Below the pieces are notes generated by a model. The model was not told the DNA's origin. It ran no database searches and saw nothing but the letters and a program-made list of their open reading frames with translations. Positions 35,001-48,720 of a stretch of 64,000 nt of DNA are shown one piece after another (the first letter of the stretch is position 1; each line of letters opens with the position of its first letter). Source of the stretch: Musa acuminata AAA Group (lineage: Eukaryota; Streptophyta; Magnoliopsida; Zingiberales; Musaceae); the NCBI RefSeq assembly GCF_036884655.1, contig NC_088327.1, positions 10,553,501-10,617,500 of the forward strand, written 5' to 3'. The translations under genes were made by a program, and so were the position numbers.

Positions 35001-38000
35001 GCAATTTTTGCCAAGGTAATTGTACCTTTGACCAAGATTCGCAATACCGTACTGTACCAGAGTTTTGACCTGGGCTCGGTACCGGTACGGTACGGTATAC
35101 CGCTCGGTATATTCAGGCGTGCCGAGCACTGTAGCAGTGCTACAGTGCTACAGTACTGCTACAGTACCGTACCGGTAACAAGCGGTCCGCGTACCGGAAG
35201 CCTGTCGGACCGGTACGTACCGCCCGTACCGGGCGGTACGGACCGGTATTGCAAACCATGCCTTTGACCAACATAGTCATGGAAAGATATGGGAAGAAAC
35301 ACTGAGAAAACCAACACATTGTAGATCATCACTATTCAACATGATCTACAGAAAAGTTGCACTGAAAAATCATAGAAGCTCAAAGAACAACAGTGGTCAT
35401 ATCAGTAGTTAAATCTGCACAATCTGTCAGTTATAAAAGACTCAAGAATAACAAAAAATTCAAAGGCCACTCGAATGAACCTGGAGGACAAATATGCCAT
35501 CTTCAGCGAGAAGAGATTCACAACAACCAAAGAACTGCTCCATGTATTCATGACCTACTTCTTCAATCATTTCACTATATAGAGTGTCAGTCAAGTAATT
35601 CTATACATCTCAGATAAAAAATACACAGTGAATACTACCAAGATATGATTCGGTCATATTTGTGATAATTTGGTAGTTGGCGATAGTCGATCAGCACAAA
35701 GTTAATGTGATCCTGAAAGAGTGAACGTAGATTTCTTCAAAAAGAATAAAATTGAAGTAAAAAAATCCATGATTAACACAAAGAAATAGGAAATGCTCGC
35801 CATCATGTTCTTTCTGAAAGCAACTTTTCAAGTTAAATGCAGCAGCAAGTGTTACTACTAAGAGTTACAGAAAGTATTCCCTTCGAACAGCTAGTTTTAC
35901 TCTAATTTCAAAGCCTTTGACATGGTTTCCTTATAAAAAATATCAGCAAGCATTTAACTGGTCTGATGCAAAAAGTTTCAAGAGTTTCCGCAAGTAAGTA
36001 TCTGTATGTACCCTGTTCTGCATCCTTAACTGACCAAAATGAATTAAAGAGAATATCTACTTCTCAAAACCCTCGACAAAGATGGTCACGAAGGTCAATA
36101 GGCTAAAGCTCTTAGATTGAATCAGCTACTCATACTAGAACAAAGACATAAAAGAGAACATTTTGTATGAAACATGGGTGTGATGGTGAAAGCTGAATGA
36201 CATACTAGTATTGGTTCTAGATGATTGTGTCAAACCCTGTGAATCATGTCAGAACAAATCTGCATATCCAACATGTACAATGAATTTCATGTCACCTGAT
36301 CATGTTGACAAGACTAATTTTAGTAACTGCAGATTCTAAATGTCAACATAAAGAGGATTTTGTGTATAAAAGAATTTGTAAATTAATATTTCACAAGTGC
36401 TACATATTGAAGTATATTGTTATAGTTGTTTTTTTTCCAAGTCCCTTATCTTTTACAAACTTAATACTCAGATTCTGTCTCCAAACAAATCATATATCGA
36501 TGAGCGATTGCTTGGGAAAATACCCTCTTTTTGGGTATTTCCCAGATGGTACACCTTTATACAATTCCCAAACAGTCACCTCCTATTTCAAAAATCTCAA
36601 AAACACCCCTCAAAACTTGTCATGTATTTGTCTGCCCAATCCAAAACTTATTTCCCACCAACTGTTTACAGTATTTTGTAGGCTGACTTTTCCACAAAAA
36701 CACTGTTTATTTTTAAAAAAACATTATATAGTATTTTTGTTTTACAAATATTGTATAGTGTTTTTGTTTAAAAAACACTGAAATAAATGTTTAGTTTAAA
36801 AACAGTCTAATGTTTTTGTTTTAAAAACACAATGATATTTTTTTATAAAAATACTATACAGTGTTTTTGATCTAGCTTTACAGTGTTTTTGTGGTTAAAA
36901 CCTAACCCACAAAACACTGTAAATAGTTGGTAGGAAAATTTTTTGATTGAGCAGGAGAAAAATGATAGCTTTTTGAAGGGGCATTTTTGGAACATTAAAA
37001 AAGGGAGTGACTGTTTGGGAATTATGAAAAGGGGTACCATCTGGGAAATACCTAAAAAGAGGGTATTTTCATGGATAATCGCCCTATATTTATATCCATA
37101 CAAAACATGCAGCTGTGATATTACATGACCAAACATATTGATTAGGCATCTATGAAATTGAGTTTCTGGTTCAAAATGCTAAGCACCAAGGAAAAGGTAT
37201 CCAAAAGGTTAGTTTGTTCATGTGAAAATATTCAAAGGAATCAAGGACAATTGAATGAATGCACTTGTGCAGGCAATACACCTTGCACATAAGACGACAG
37301 AGAACATCTCAGGTGTTTCATGTATGTCTGTACAAAGGAGACAATTAATTTTGCTATTGTCGAGATTAAGACAACCAAGACATTTTTGATGGTTAAACAA
37401 CATTTACGTTAATAAACTATTAACATAATATGCATAAATATGCACCCACCAATTTTCTTAGCTTGTATAGAGCAATGTGGATAAACAAATTAAAGTGAAT
37501 AAAGTAACTAATGCAATACACTCGAATTTCAGCATGAACATAAATTGAGAGACTGTAAAAAGATTTTGATTGTAATTGAGAACCTTATCGTTATTTTTTT
37601 TATGATATTTTCCTTCATAATTTAAACCTTAAGTTCAAAGCAAAATACCTCTAGTCCAGCTTCTTTTGCTCTTCTTTTAGCATACTTTAGCTGCTCGTCA
37701 GACAAGGTAATTCCTGTGTATCTGCAACCAGTTTGCTTAACAACCTCAATCGCTAAACTTCCCCAACCACAACCAATCTCAAGAACTTCATGCTTGTCAT
37801 TGATTTGAGCCTTGGCGATAAACAAGGTAGAAAATTTCATAAGAATGAGTAAATGAAAGAAAATAATAGTGGTTCCATAAACTTACCTTTTCAATTAAAA
37901 GAGAGATTTTGCGTAGTTGGGCAAGTTTCAAATCCTCATGCTCTGTCTATAAAATGACATTTGTGAAGAGAATTAGATTCAATAAAAAGCCACTATTGCA

Positions 38001-41000
38001 ATAACAATGTGTTAGCAAAAGCATTAAAATAACAAACTACCAATGACAGTTCTGGACCTTGAAAATTGCAGAGGAATATGTCAATGTCTCATCCAAAAAT
38101 AGAGAGAAGAAGTCATTACTCTGTATACATGGAAAAGTTAATTTCAGTTACAAACCAGAAAGATGACAGATTGATTATATAAGCAATCTTATACAGCAAT
38201 CATCATCATCATATAAATTTGATACCACAAGAAATTTTACAAATGACAATCACAACAACATGAGTTCTCTGAAGCTAAAGGTGATGAAAAATGAAAAATG
38301 AAAAATGTAGTACATACTCATGGGCAAGACCTCTATGTAGGACCCCTTATATTAAATGGGTCTCATATTCCCAAATTTGCAAGATAGACCACTGACAATT
38401 ATAATATTTTCCAGACAAAAATTTGCATTCAATTTTGATTTAAAAAAATGTTTCTTTTAAAAAATTGTGTCATTCAAATTCGCAAAAAAGAAAATTCAGG
38501 TTTTATCATATAATGTAACATTACTATTTCCATATCGAAGTTGTACCTTTTCTTTTGAATATTCTTATGTCACGGCTACATCCCGTACCAATATCCAAGT
38601 TTGTAATCTAAATATCATATATGATCTGTTAAGTATTGCAAAATACTGGAATGATTTATGAAAATTGCTTGATCAACACTAGTGCTACCCTATGAAAGCC
38701 AACCTTTTCTAGTTAGGTCGATGGTAGCAAGAGTTTCATCCAAATGGTGCACTAACTACAATATGAAGCTTATAGGCAATCAACTGAGGGAACATATGAA
38801 AACAGAAACAGCCACTTTATTGAAATGACAGTTCTTATTTTAGTTAACCTTACACCAGTTATTGTGGAAGGGCGTCAATAGAAAAATATCCAAGGGAAAA
38901 CATAGTCTTTCAACTATGAACTTCATAAGTATGCAACAGTTAACGGATGAAATCTGGTGTATGCTATAAGACAGTTGTCAGCACATTAAGGTACTTTTAA
39001 GTTTTAATTATCACCTTATGGTTGCATAATTTGACATTCTATCTTTCAAACCATTGCTCTTTGATTGGTCGTAGTCATAGATAGACGGCAGTCATAATAT
39101 CATGGTCCAACTTCATAGTCATGTAATGCCAACAATGAAAACATTTTCTACATAACTAATGGACAGAATACAATGGCTTCTTTACATATTGGAGTCATTT
39201 GATACTAATGACATGAAGCTTATTGATCAAACTCCAGCAAATAATGGTAGCTAAATAGATGCTACAATAACATTGTTAGTCTGAACAAAAATGAATCAAG
39301 TATAATTTGAAAGAGTCTCTAGTCTAACCAGATCATAATGACGAGAGATGTTCTGACGAGCTTGTGTTATAGTGTTCCGTCTCGAGATGTGCCACAAAAA
39401 GTATCTTGCGGAAGCAACTCCAGCTGTCAAAAGTAATGGCGTCCACCAACCTCTGGTATCATTTGTTTAGAGGAAATTCATTAAATAGTACAGATAAGTA
39501 AATGCAAGCATGTACATCTGTCAGCAATGATCTCAGTAATCTACAGAGGAGAGTACAGCTGTAGACCTCATATTCTTCCGAGTGGAATTTCTAAGATCCC
39601 TGTTGGCAATTAGAACCTACAGGAATAAACACAGACAAAGATGAAAAATATTCCCAAGTTGATTCACCGAGTGCTTTGTGATATTTTAGCAAGTGGACTT
39701 CAAGTATACCATAAACAGATCCAGAAGGCCTTCCTCTTTATCAACAAAAGAGAAGTATCCATTTATATAAGCATCTGCAAGGCCTAAATCAGCTTCTGAA
39801 GCAATCTGTCAAAATGTATAAGAGTCAAGGATAAGTATTTGTGAAAGATATACAGTGCCACGCGAAAGCTGCAGACTAGTGTCCCATCAATTAATACTTG
39901 AGACAATGGCAAAGAGGGAAGGAACCTTCCAATAGAACAAGGGATGATGCACTCTAAGGACAGACTTATAGCAATTCTTTTTGCTGTTTCCTACAAATAC
40001 ATATATGGTGCCACCTTCCTCTAGCAACCTGTAATGATGTGAAAACAAAATCTTTACCAGGTTACTAACATTTCTAGGGATAAGAAGTTATGTTAATTAG
40101 GATGATTAAGAAAGAAAACTGAGGAGATTTTCATGATAGATCTGCCGAATTATCCTTTTCTAACATATTTGAGTAGACTTATATCTACTTTATGCTTATC
40201 ATGAATCTAACCTCATTATCATCATGATTCTGATTTAACTATGAGAAAAAAAAAATGTTGACTAATATTATATGCATAAAGAAAAAGCTAAACACAAGAA
40301 AAATCATTCATTTTTTTCACTAAAACAAAGACCAAGGTGCCCAGCTATACATCTTTGTTTTTCTCACTACCCAGATAATTTTTTTGCTGGCCAGTTTCTC
40401 CCTTTCTCACCCAGATTCAAGGTTTAAGTGCTGCTGGCATGATTATGTTGGTACAGCATCAGAACTTTGCAAGCCAACAGCACGGGTTATGTCAACTTAA
40501 TAAATGCTTTGTTACAACTACTCATTTAAACCAAGTGAAGGTCATCTTCTGTATAAGCACCAGTAAGCAACTGACTTTCTGACATCCATGATATATGAAC
40601 CTGTATCAGTTACTAAACTCGTACACTTACGTTAAGCAACCAGTTGAGATGTAAGTTTTAAGAAATCTAGTGACAAGAAATCTTGCTCCACATTCCATCA
40701 ATGATGGTACCATATGCTTTGGGTTCCTCAACAGGTTAGAGTCCTTTTCAAGCACAGTATTTGCAGCAACAATGCCAGCCTGCAGAAGAAAAAAAAAGTG
40801 TGATGTACCTGTATATAACATGAACTTATGCTGGGTCACTTATCGAAGATTATAAACATATATGTAGTTATATTCTGGACTTTGGCACCAATATACAGCA
40901 TGAACTTTAGAAAAGAAAGGAAATTTTATCACCTTTAATCCATCCTCATGAATGCCATAGCCTGGAAATACCACAGCAAAAAAAAAAAAAAATCAATTCT

Positions 41001-44000
41001 TTAACACAGCATATATTAATTACAATGGTGTTATAAAAAAATCTAGATTATAAATGCATGAAAAAACATCTACCAAGTGCCTTCCAAAGAGTATATGATT
41101 TGCATGTAACTCTTAAAAGATCTAATGTTTAAAGGAGTAATCATAATTGATATAATCCTCTAAATGGCTATAGATCAAATGAGAAAAATATAACGATGCA
41201 TGACATGTAAAAATTTCGATATTTTTCGGTGCATCGTCAAAGGGTTGATCTATGTGAACTAGACCTCTACAAGTGGAACGACAATCAGTGTTATCATGTA
41301 CTCATGGGAGCCCCACAACCACTGGATGACATGAAAAAGATTGCCCCTTGAACCCTTGACACCCAGGTTGCAAAGCAACCGTGCAAAGGTTGTGGCCTCA
41401 AGCCCCACAACTATCTATGTCTTTTGATTTAAATAGGCATAATCAGTGATCTGTATGATTTGGGTTTCAAGAATTAGTATGCAGCTATGATGAATAGAGG
41501 GATTACTTTGAAATTTTCATAGTTAGGGATTAATATGCAAGAAAAAATGGGTACTGCCAGTGGGAACTCTAATTATCATTTGGTGACATAGTTATGATAA
41601 ATACTAATAATTTTTTTCAAAACATTGACAACTATTAAATATGCATTTAAATTAGATATTTATTTTATATTCATCAAGCTAATTTAAGAACTACTTAATA
41701 GTTAATTTCACATGGATAGTTTTATGGATCACATGCAAATTGACAATAACTGTAACTGTAGAAAATTATTATTTAAAGAAGCACCTATGTTAGACAATGT
41801 TAATCTTTTTTTTTTTTGAAGCACCTACAAGCAATGTTAGATGATGAACTGACTGTTAGAAATAATTTTTTTTGAAGAAATAATTAATAATATTTTGCTG
41901 CACAATAAATGCAAGATGATGAATTGAAGCACCTACTTGCAATTGACTCCTCAAATTTTACAAAAGTAAGGTGGCAAGTAATTACTTGGTAGTTGAGACA
42001 GTTGTTCTAGCAGGAAAGTAGAAACGATGGAACCCTTTAGTATTAGAAACAAATAGTTGATCTTCATAATATTTTTTTAAAAAATGGAAGATAAAATTAA
42101 TCACCAAACCAGAAAAATACTCTTAAATATGCCAATAAATTAATCACTGGAATCAATTAACAATTTTCTCTTTTTATTCTCATCTCACATGTGGATCTGC
42201 ATGTGTGTTATTCACTAGTATGTATAGGTGTACACATCCACAATGTTTGTTTGGTCATGCATATAACTATCATGGATACCTGCATGATATGCAATTAAAC
42301 CTGACATTGGTTCATACATTTGGCCGCATTATAAAAACTATAAAGTAGACAAGAATTCCCTGTGGGAATTTTTTGATTTACCTTGGTATGCTCCAGAAAA
42401 CCATATCGTTCTTTTTCCTTGAATTTTATCTAGCTCAAGAGAAGCTTTTGAGGCTGCAACTGACGGGAAAGGATGGCTAGTGTACCATTTAAGTAACTTG
42501 TGGTTCGGAATACGAGGAGGATTCAGAGTTACAAGAAATGGGCGACCAGTAGAACCTAGATTCTGCATGTTAATATAGAGAATGTAAGTAGTAATTGGAA
42601 AAAAATGAGTGTTAACTGACAAGATAAACTTCCTCTAAATAGAACTATAGAAGCAAATCTGACAAATTCACTATGTTAGACAAACAACAATATCCTGTAG
42701 CAAGTGCACTACACACCTGTAACACATTTAACCAATATGTAACACATACACCATGCTGTGTGGTTCCAAGAAAGTTCCGAGCACTCCATGCTGATGGGTT
42801 TTGGGGCATCAAACTTTTGTCACGATGAAGATAAATATCACTGTTCATTGAGAAATTTTAATTACATATATTGTCAAGCAGAAATATTAACAACAAAAGG
42901 AAACATGTCTATGTAATTGAATTTGGTAAAGCAGAAGGCAGATATTCCCATGTGTGATTACAATTCTCATTAAGCATTTGTCCATCTTTATTCTTTACAT
43001 CCTAACAGACTGTCATATCAGAAAATAATAAGTTTGTTCAAGATTCTTGAGTCCCCAGAATCCAAATTCTACTTCATTGCAGTAAAACAAAGGTGTTCTG
43101 AGCTGTTTTCCACACCAAATAAATTCCAAGCATTATTTCTTAGAAATATCCTAAATCAGGCTTTGCATCAAAACATGCAAGACAATACAAAAAGTAGCAA
43201 GCAAATGAATGCAGATTGGTTGCAACAATAAGTTTGTACGAGATAATAGAAGATTAAGATTTGAAAGACGAAAAAGATGAGAAAAAGGTGAATAACATAA
43301 ATTGAGAGAACGAAGGGATGATACCTTCACTCACGGTAGACATTGTATATGTTATTGAACGTCACAACAAACAGTTATGTAAAGAAGAAAATATTTCTTA
43401 TATTAATTCCCCAAATGCACTTATCCAATCATAAGAATATATAGTAAAAGGTAGAACACTATGCATAAGCCTAAAAGTTATCTTGCATCTAGATTAATGA
43501 ATAACTTATAATCCTAACGTGTTTACTATCATTGGCTGATGGTAGATGTTATTTTTTTCTCTTGGAATTATTATACTATAGCACAGTGGTCTAACACAAG
43601 TATTATAACATGATGCTATGAGCTACTATAGTATGGCAGTAGATAATGGTTGTCAAAGCACAATACTGAAGCGTTTTTCTCTTCATTCAATATCATCCTC
43701 TATTTATTCATCTTTTTTTCTTTATACCTTCCTAGGTTGGTAGATACTTGGAACATGAAGCACCATTAAAGAACGATAAATTTGTTCAAATGACATTCAA
43801 ATGAAAAAAATAAGATGAATTTTTAGTTCCAATAGCTGAAGTTTTTTATATATCCAAATGCTTAAATCTTAGACTTTAAGGTACTAACTTTCAACTAATA
43901 GATATCAGCTCCATATATAGACTTCTAAGATTATCCTACATTTATATCAGCTAAGCAACAATTTATTGGAACAGACACAAAAGTAGAAAGAGACACATCA

Positions 44001-47000
44001 GCATACCTGTAGACGTACTGAAAAGCACCAAGTATCCTTGACTCATCGTATGTTGCTTGTGTTCCTAGAAGCTTCAAAGCATCTGGGGCATGGATGCTAA
44101 TTATGCACCCATCATATATTTCTTCTGAGTGGTCTGCTGCCAACACACAACAACCTGCTGTAGGGCCAGAAACTATCAATTTTGTTAATGATTACACATA
44201 TTCAGGCATTTAGATATAGAAAAAGAGCATACTGAGTGTTATGAATTTAATGTGCTATCCAAATTCCCTGTCATATCATGTACCATATGTGATGCCAAAG
44301 ATTTTAGATATTCCAAAGAAACAACAGATTCAAATTGACACCACCGGATTGCCAAAGCTTATGTTTCCGAGTAGGGGCATGTGATTCTAATCATAATTCT
44401 TATTTATTGCAAACTCTACTGGTTTTTTGAAACTTTAGTTACAATGTACAGCAACATCTGCTTCTAATCAAAGGGGAAGAGGCTGCAAGCAAGAGGACCA
44501 TTGGTATATAAAAGATAAACTACCAGTCCATAGATCTGGCATGCTACTACATAAGTAGTTGTTAGCACAGAGGTGTTTAAAATATGAGATCAAAAGGCTC
44601 ATTGGTTGCAAAATTACAGATACACAATGCAACTTAAAACAAACGGAGTAAAATAGAGTAGGAGTATACAAGATAATATTGCTTTCTTTCTTTGTTTTTT
44701 TTTTTTGCACATTGAATGAACAACTACAACATTCTTAAATTCCCATTGTTCCACTGCAACATTTTATACAAGGGAGAGGGATGAAACTTTACGGCATCTG
44801 CCAATCATATTTTACATGATGAGAGCTGACCTGACAATCAAGTGTATATCTAATTTGTATGACTCGGTAATCATGCTCCTACAGTTCCCAGTGTTTTAGG
44901 GGTAAAGACATATACTACCACATATAGATTTTACAATACTTGGTAACTTACTTCTTACAGCTCTCATTGTTTAGGTTAAAATGATTAGACCAATCTTTGA
45001 CTAATAGATACAATCGAGCTCTAGGTAAGACAGCATGTGGGTTTAATGTAAATCATGAAGTAAATAAATGTTTCCATCCAAATATCAACAATCTTACTTT
45101 ATATGTAATATTATCGATGCAACTCATGTAACACAAATTTAAACAAAGTTTGCTGTTTAAAGTAGACTTGGAAAGAAAAGGAAACATGACATAAGTCTAT
45201 TTTAGTAAACAAATTTCAAAAAGTGTTCTTCTATAAAAACATTTAAAGAAGAGGTCTTTAATCAAGAATATGATACTTAAACAATACGTTGCAGTTGAAA
45301 AATCAATTAGCTAATGGCATAGCTTTATCCATAATCAGGCACGTCATTTACTATAATACAGTTATGGTAAGATGATTTTAGTTTTCTCCTGTCATTGGTG
45401 CCTCATTCCACAAGCAGCTCGAAGAACTGCTCAAAAACCTGTATAACTTTAATTATCAATAAAATGCTGATGCCACCTATGACCTACCAACTTCCTAAGA
45501 AAGAACAACAAAAGAATTTGAGAATGATAATTTAATTAAAGCATCCGAAAGAGGTTGAAGAATATAACCTGAAGAAGGTGATGGTTACGGCAAAAAGAAA
45601 GGACAGAATAAGCTGAAAAATGCAATACTCCTTCTGAAGGGCATGACCAGATAGAAGCACAGATTGGAATCTGCAGGATTACAAGATTACACACATCATG
45701 CAACAGATTGGATAAACAAGGCTACTTGGATCAAACAATCAACTCACAAGATAAGCCCTCATAAATAGCTCAGAATATCCATGTGACTTGATGAAATGCT
45801 CCAAGGTCTCACTTCGATCCATATCAGGATTGTTCTCGTGCTCCTCGAGGTACCTAGTACAACAAGAGTTTTGTATATCGATTTCTCAAATATATTCAAG
45901 AACATCTAACACGGAAACTAGAAAACATTAAAACCCTACGGTTAAGATATAACGATAAGTAATCATACATCTTAGATACTTTAGGGCTTTGCTTTATCAT
46001 CCTTCACGAGGTTTAAGAAACACCAAATCCTCGTCTTCATAATATAAGGGAACCTATGTTGGTCTAGAAAAATTGAAGTACCCCAGAAAACCTTTCCCAG
46101 AACAGATAAGGGTTGAGCGAGTAAGACGTGCGAATTTTGATAGATTGCAGAGCATGTAAATGGGAACTAGAAAAAATCCGAACCGAAAAGAATTTGGGGA
46201 TGTACCATGATCATCCTTCATGGGTTTGAAGGACCTCCCTCCATAAGAACCGTCCTTCCAACCGACACCGACGACGACGATGACGATGATCACGCGAAGG
46301 AAGGGGCATTAACGTCATCATCTTTCACAGATGATGATGACGATGACGGCGATGGTGCAACCTCGAATTGAATGCCCTTCTCTCACAGATCGGGGAAACC
46401 GTGCAACGACGACGCCGGATCCGTGAAGGGGAAAAGATGGCGATCGTTCTCGACGTCGAGACAGATGCAAGCAAATCTCGCGCGAGTAGGATATGAAATG
46501 GAGCCATTGGGCACAGCTCCCACCTCTGTTAGTGTTTTTGGTGCTGCATGCGTTAACAGACAAGTGACGGGCCGATCGTTCTACAACCCAACATTTAACT
46601 CGGGCCGGAAGTTAGACCACGTCCTATGGTTAGATGGCGCTTCCACAGTGGACGCATTATTGGCATACGCGGCGGTCGTGAGATAAATAATTGGGCAACA
46701 AACGTTCCAGCGACCACCACTCTGTGAGTGAAACGGATGGAATGGGGCAGAGGCTGCAGTAAGTCAATTGGAAGTCGTGGTGCAACGTGGAACGCCGATT
46801 TCATCCTCGATTTGGACGCACACAACCAAGAAAGAATAAGGAACTGTGATGAGATGATGACTCACATGAGAACGTCGCCCTTAAACTTGACGATCTCACG
46901 AATCATTCGCCAGAAGGATGGATTGAGCGCGTTGGTCTTCTGCGCAAACAAGCTGGAGAGACCATTGTGACTTCCCCATTCGCAGCCTTTGCCTTCGTCC

Positions 47001-48508
47001 AGGCTCACGGAGAACGACACGTCGGATATCTCCATGTCGACGCCCAGAGTCTCGAAGAACTCCACCATGTTCGGGTAAGTTACCTGCACGCACGGTAAAT
47101 GACGTGTTTGGGAACAATTTGACCATATTTGACGTCGATTATGATAGATGAGGTGACACCATTAATTTCTTTGTAACTGTGTGTGATAGATGAGTCGACA
47201 CCGCACTGACTTCCTGCCTTCAATAGCAGTGGTGGCCGTGACTCGACACCTAATGTAGGGGGAAATCAAATGGTAACTTTTTTATTGATTGGTAACTTTC
47301 TTCTTCTTACCATGCTCTTACATGACCTAGGGAACATTTCTGATAGCAGAGGACGATTTCCGTGCATGCTCGTGTCCATTGGCTGCTAATCAAAAGTATA
47401 ATCATTTTAGTCACGATATGGTAGCGATCAGCTTATTATATTGGATAATTTTATTTAATTGAATAAAATATATTATATTTGTAATTAAATTCTGATTAAT
47501 ATTATCAATCAATAAAACAAAATTTTAATTATGATAGAATCTTAATAGGACTCTCCTAATTACTTATCTTAAATTATTTACTCTTATTTATAAATAGATA
47601 GATAATCTTAGTGACTATATATAAAAATTAAAAATCTATTCTCATATCCTTTTAGTTCCTATTTCATTATCCTCGGATCATTTTTTATATATTTACATAT
47701 CAAAAATATTTTGAATGATATTAAGAGATATACAATTAAATTAAATTTATTATTATTTGATTTTAGATTTTAACATTAATTTTTTTTCGTGAAGAGCTCA
47801 CGCAACCCTGTGTCATTTATGACTCTCTAGAACATCTTTTGTTTTGACGGACGTAAACGTGGTTGTTTCCCTTGTTTTCATCATTATGTCTTTTAGTTCT
47901 AATTTTGACACCAAAAAAAGAAAGAAAAAAAACCTCACAGAATCTCTGGAAACAAGTCCCAGATATTCATAAAGAATTACCCATTCAAATTCAAGATGAG
48001 GTAGAAAGGAGGATAATTCAAGCTAGATTTGAGGATGAGAGTTAGGATCATACGAGAACACGGCAGAACCAAATGTATGGTCCTCCGTTTGGAAGAAAGA
48101 GCTTGCAAGAACCATGCAATAATCATTCACGGTTTCATCGAATCAACACGACTCTATTTATTTTTATTTTAGTTGTCTGCAGCGGCCAAAACGACTGCTT
48201 CAATCTTTTATGTTTTCGATTCCACAACGTACGTACGATACTTGACAGAACTTTCACGGGTATGAAGCACTGTACTCGGAGCAAACAAGAATACGGAAAG
48301 AAGGCCAGTGGGGAGTAGATTTTGAAGCACTAACCCGGTTGAAGACCATGAAACCAAGATCGAGATCGACGCCATCGAATGTGACGGTCTTGGCGTGGCC
48401 GCCCAAGTAGTCTTCTTTCTCGTAAAGTACCACGTCGACGCCGGCCTTGGCAAGCGTGTAGGCCGACGCCAACCCGCTGATGCCCGCACCGATCACCGCC
48501 ACCCGCAT
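32015..48508 (-). CDS. CFA-1: Plant cyclopropane-fatty-acyl-phospholipid synthase (CFA-1), one exon apparently missing
   Basis: Plant CPA synthase: N-terminal FAD/amine-oxidase-like domain fused to a C-terminal SAM-dependent CFA synthase that adds a methylene across oleoyl double bonds in phospholipids. Exons, 5' to 3': 48335-48508, 46866-47083, 45748-45853, 45569-45670, 44007-44157, 42717-42840, 42382-42562, 40933-40961, 40631-40779, 39926-40028, 39710-39805, 39567-39616, 39329-39452, 38058-38120, 37887-37946, 37649-37810, 35639-35712, 35481-35574, 33112-33248, 32902-32982, 32239-32344 and 32015-32089. All are phase-consistent except between the fourth and fifth. Landmarks: AVIGAGISGLASAYTLAKAG (FAD), FMVFNRVTYPNM, HAPDALKLLG, SAWSARNFLG, GWWTPLLLTAG, VLEIGCGWGSLAIEV (SAM), CEMIEEVGHEYMEQFF, YQTLRCWRNNF, WEYYFMYCAAGFK and IVFSRPGN. 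About 818 residues were found against ~865 expected. The segment with FGRPQWLTV (about 45 residues) was not found in 44158-45568, and direct splicing frameshifts to a stop within about 19 codons. It may be non-functional. Confidence 0.9.
35035..35260 (+). mobile_element. GGTAC-rich short transposon, copy 2, inside a CFA-1 intron
   Basis: A 226-bp GC-rich insert is flanked by CCTTTGACCA at 35025-35034 and 35261-35270 (10-bp target duplication). The paralogous intron of CFA-2 near 60590 has the intact empty site with a single CCTTTGACCA, which fixes both boundaries exactly. Ends read AGATTCGCAATACC and, in reverse complement, CATGGTTTGCAATACC, an imperfect terminal inverted repeat. The interior is nested palindromes of GGTACC and CTGTAGCAGTGCTACAG. 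There is no ORF of its own. It inserted after the CFA duplication, or was precisely lost from copy 2. Confidence 0.92.
36502..37084. mobile_element. Foldback MULE-type element in CFA-1 intron
   Basis: A 583-bp element has long terminal inverted repeats of about 55 bp: left GAGCGATTG...AAAATACCCTCTTTTTGGG, right end the reverse complement with GGTATTTCCCAGATGG. It is bounded by 9-bp repeats TATATCGAT and TATATTTAT, now diverged; in CFA-2 they are still identical (TATATTGAT). The interior repeats AAAACACTGT and AGTGTTTTTGT in alternating orientation. No coding capacity. Confidence 0.88.
44158..45568 (-). other. CFA-1 intron where an expected exon is absent
   Basis: In plant CPA synthases the HHLLQ end of the preceding exon is followed by FGRPQWLTV and about 45 residues before the HAPDAL exon. 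I read this whole 1.4-kb interval on the minus strand and found no trace of that segment. The interval is AT-rich with no other gene. Confidence 0.7.
46290..46860. other. GC-rich island inside CFA-1 intron 2
   Basis: This stretch differs sharply from the AT-rich introns around it and is open in several frames on both strands (for example 46372-46686 plus and 46318-46563 minus). It contains ATGATGATGACGATGACG-like triplet runs. No frame resembles a known family. It could be a captured exon, an internal promoter or decayed TE sequence. Confidence 0.4.
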
Positions 48509-48720
48509 TGCTTCCGGAAGGGCGGCGACGAGGTCTTTGGGAGATCCCCTCGGTGAGTTATGCAGTCGGACGCCTCACTGGTCTTCCGCGCACCAGTGGA
48601 ACATTTGGAACTCAGAGGGACGGATTGGCCAGGAGCGGGCGTGTTTCATTCGTTGACCGCTTGTTGGCCAATTAAAAACCATGCGTGACTCGGAGAGGTA
48701 CGAAGGTGGAAGGAAAAACG

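Larger units (their letters stand above)
31495..38640. repeat. Segmental duplication, copy 1 (CFA-1 3' half)
   Basis: Aligns base for base, introns included, with 57309-64000, beginning at CCCATCTTTGTAAAATCTCAA in both. The main differences are the GGTAC-rich element and the (TA)-rich expansion present only here, and a ~70-bp extra segment near 62697 only in copy 2. Homology is still running at the window end, so the right limit here is a minimum. Confidence 0.95.
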
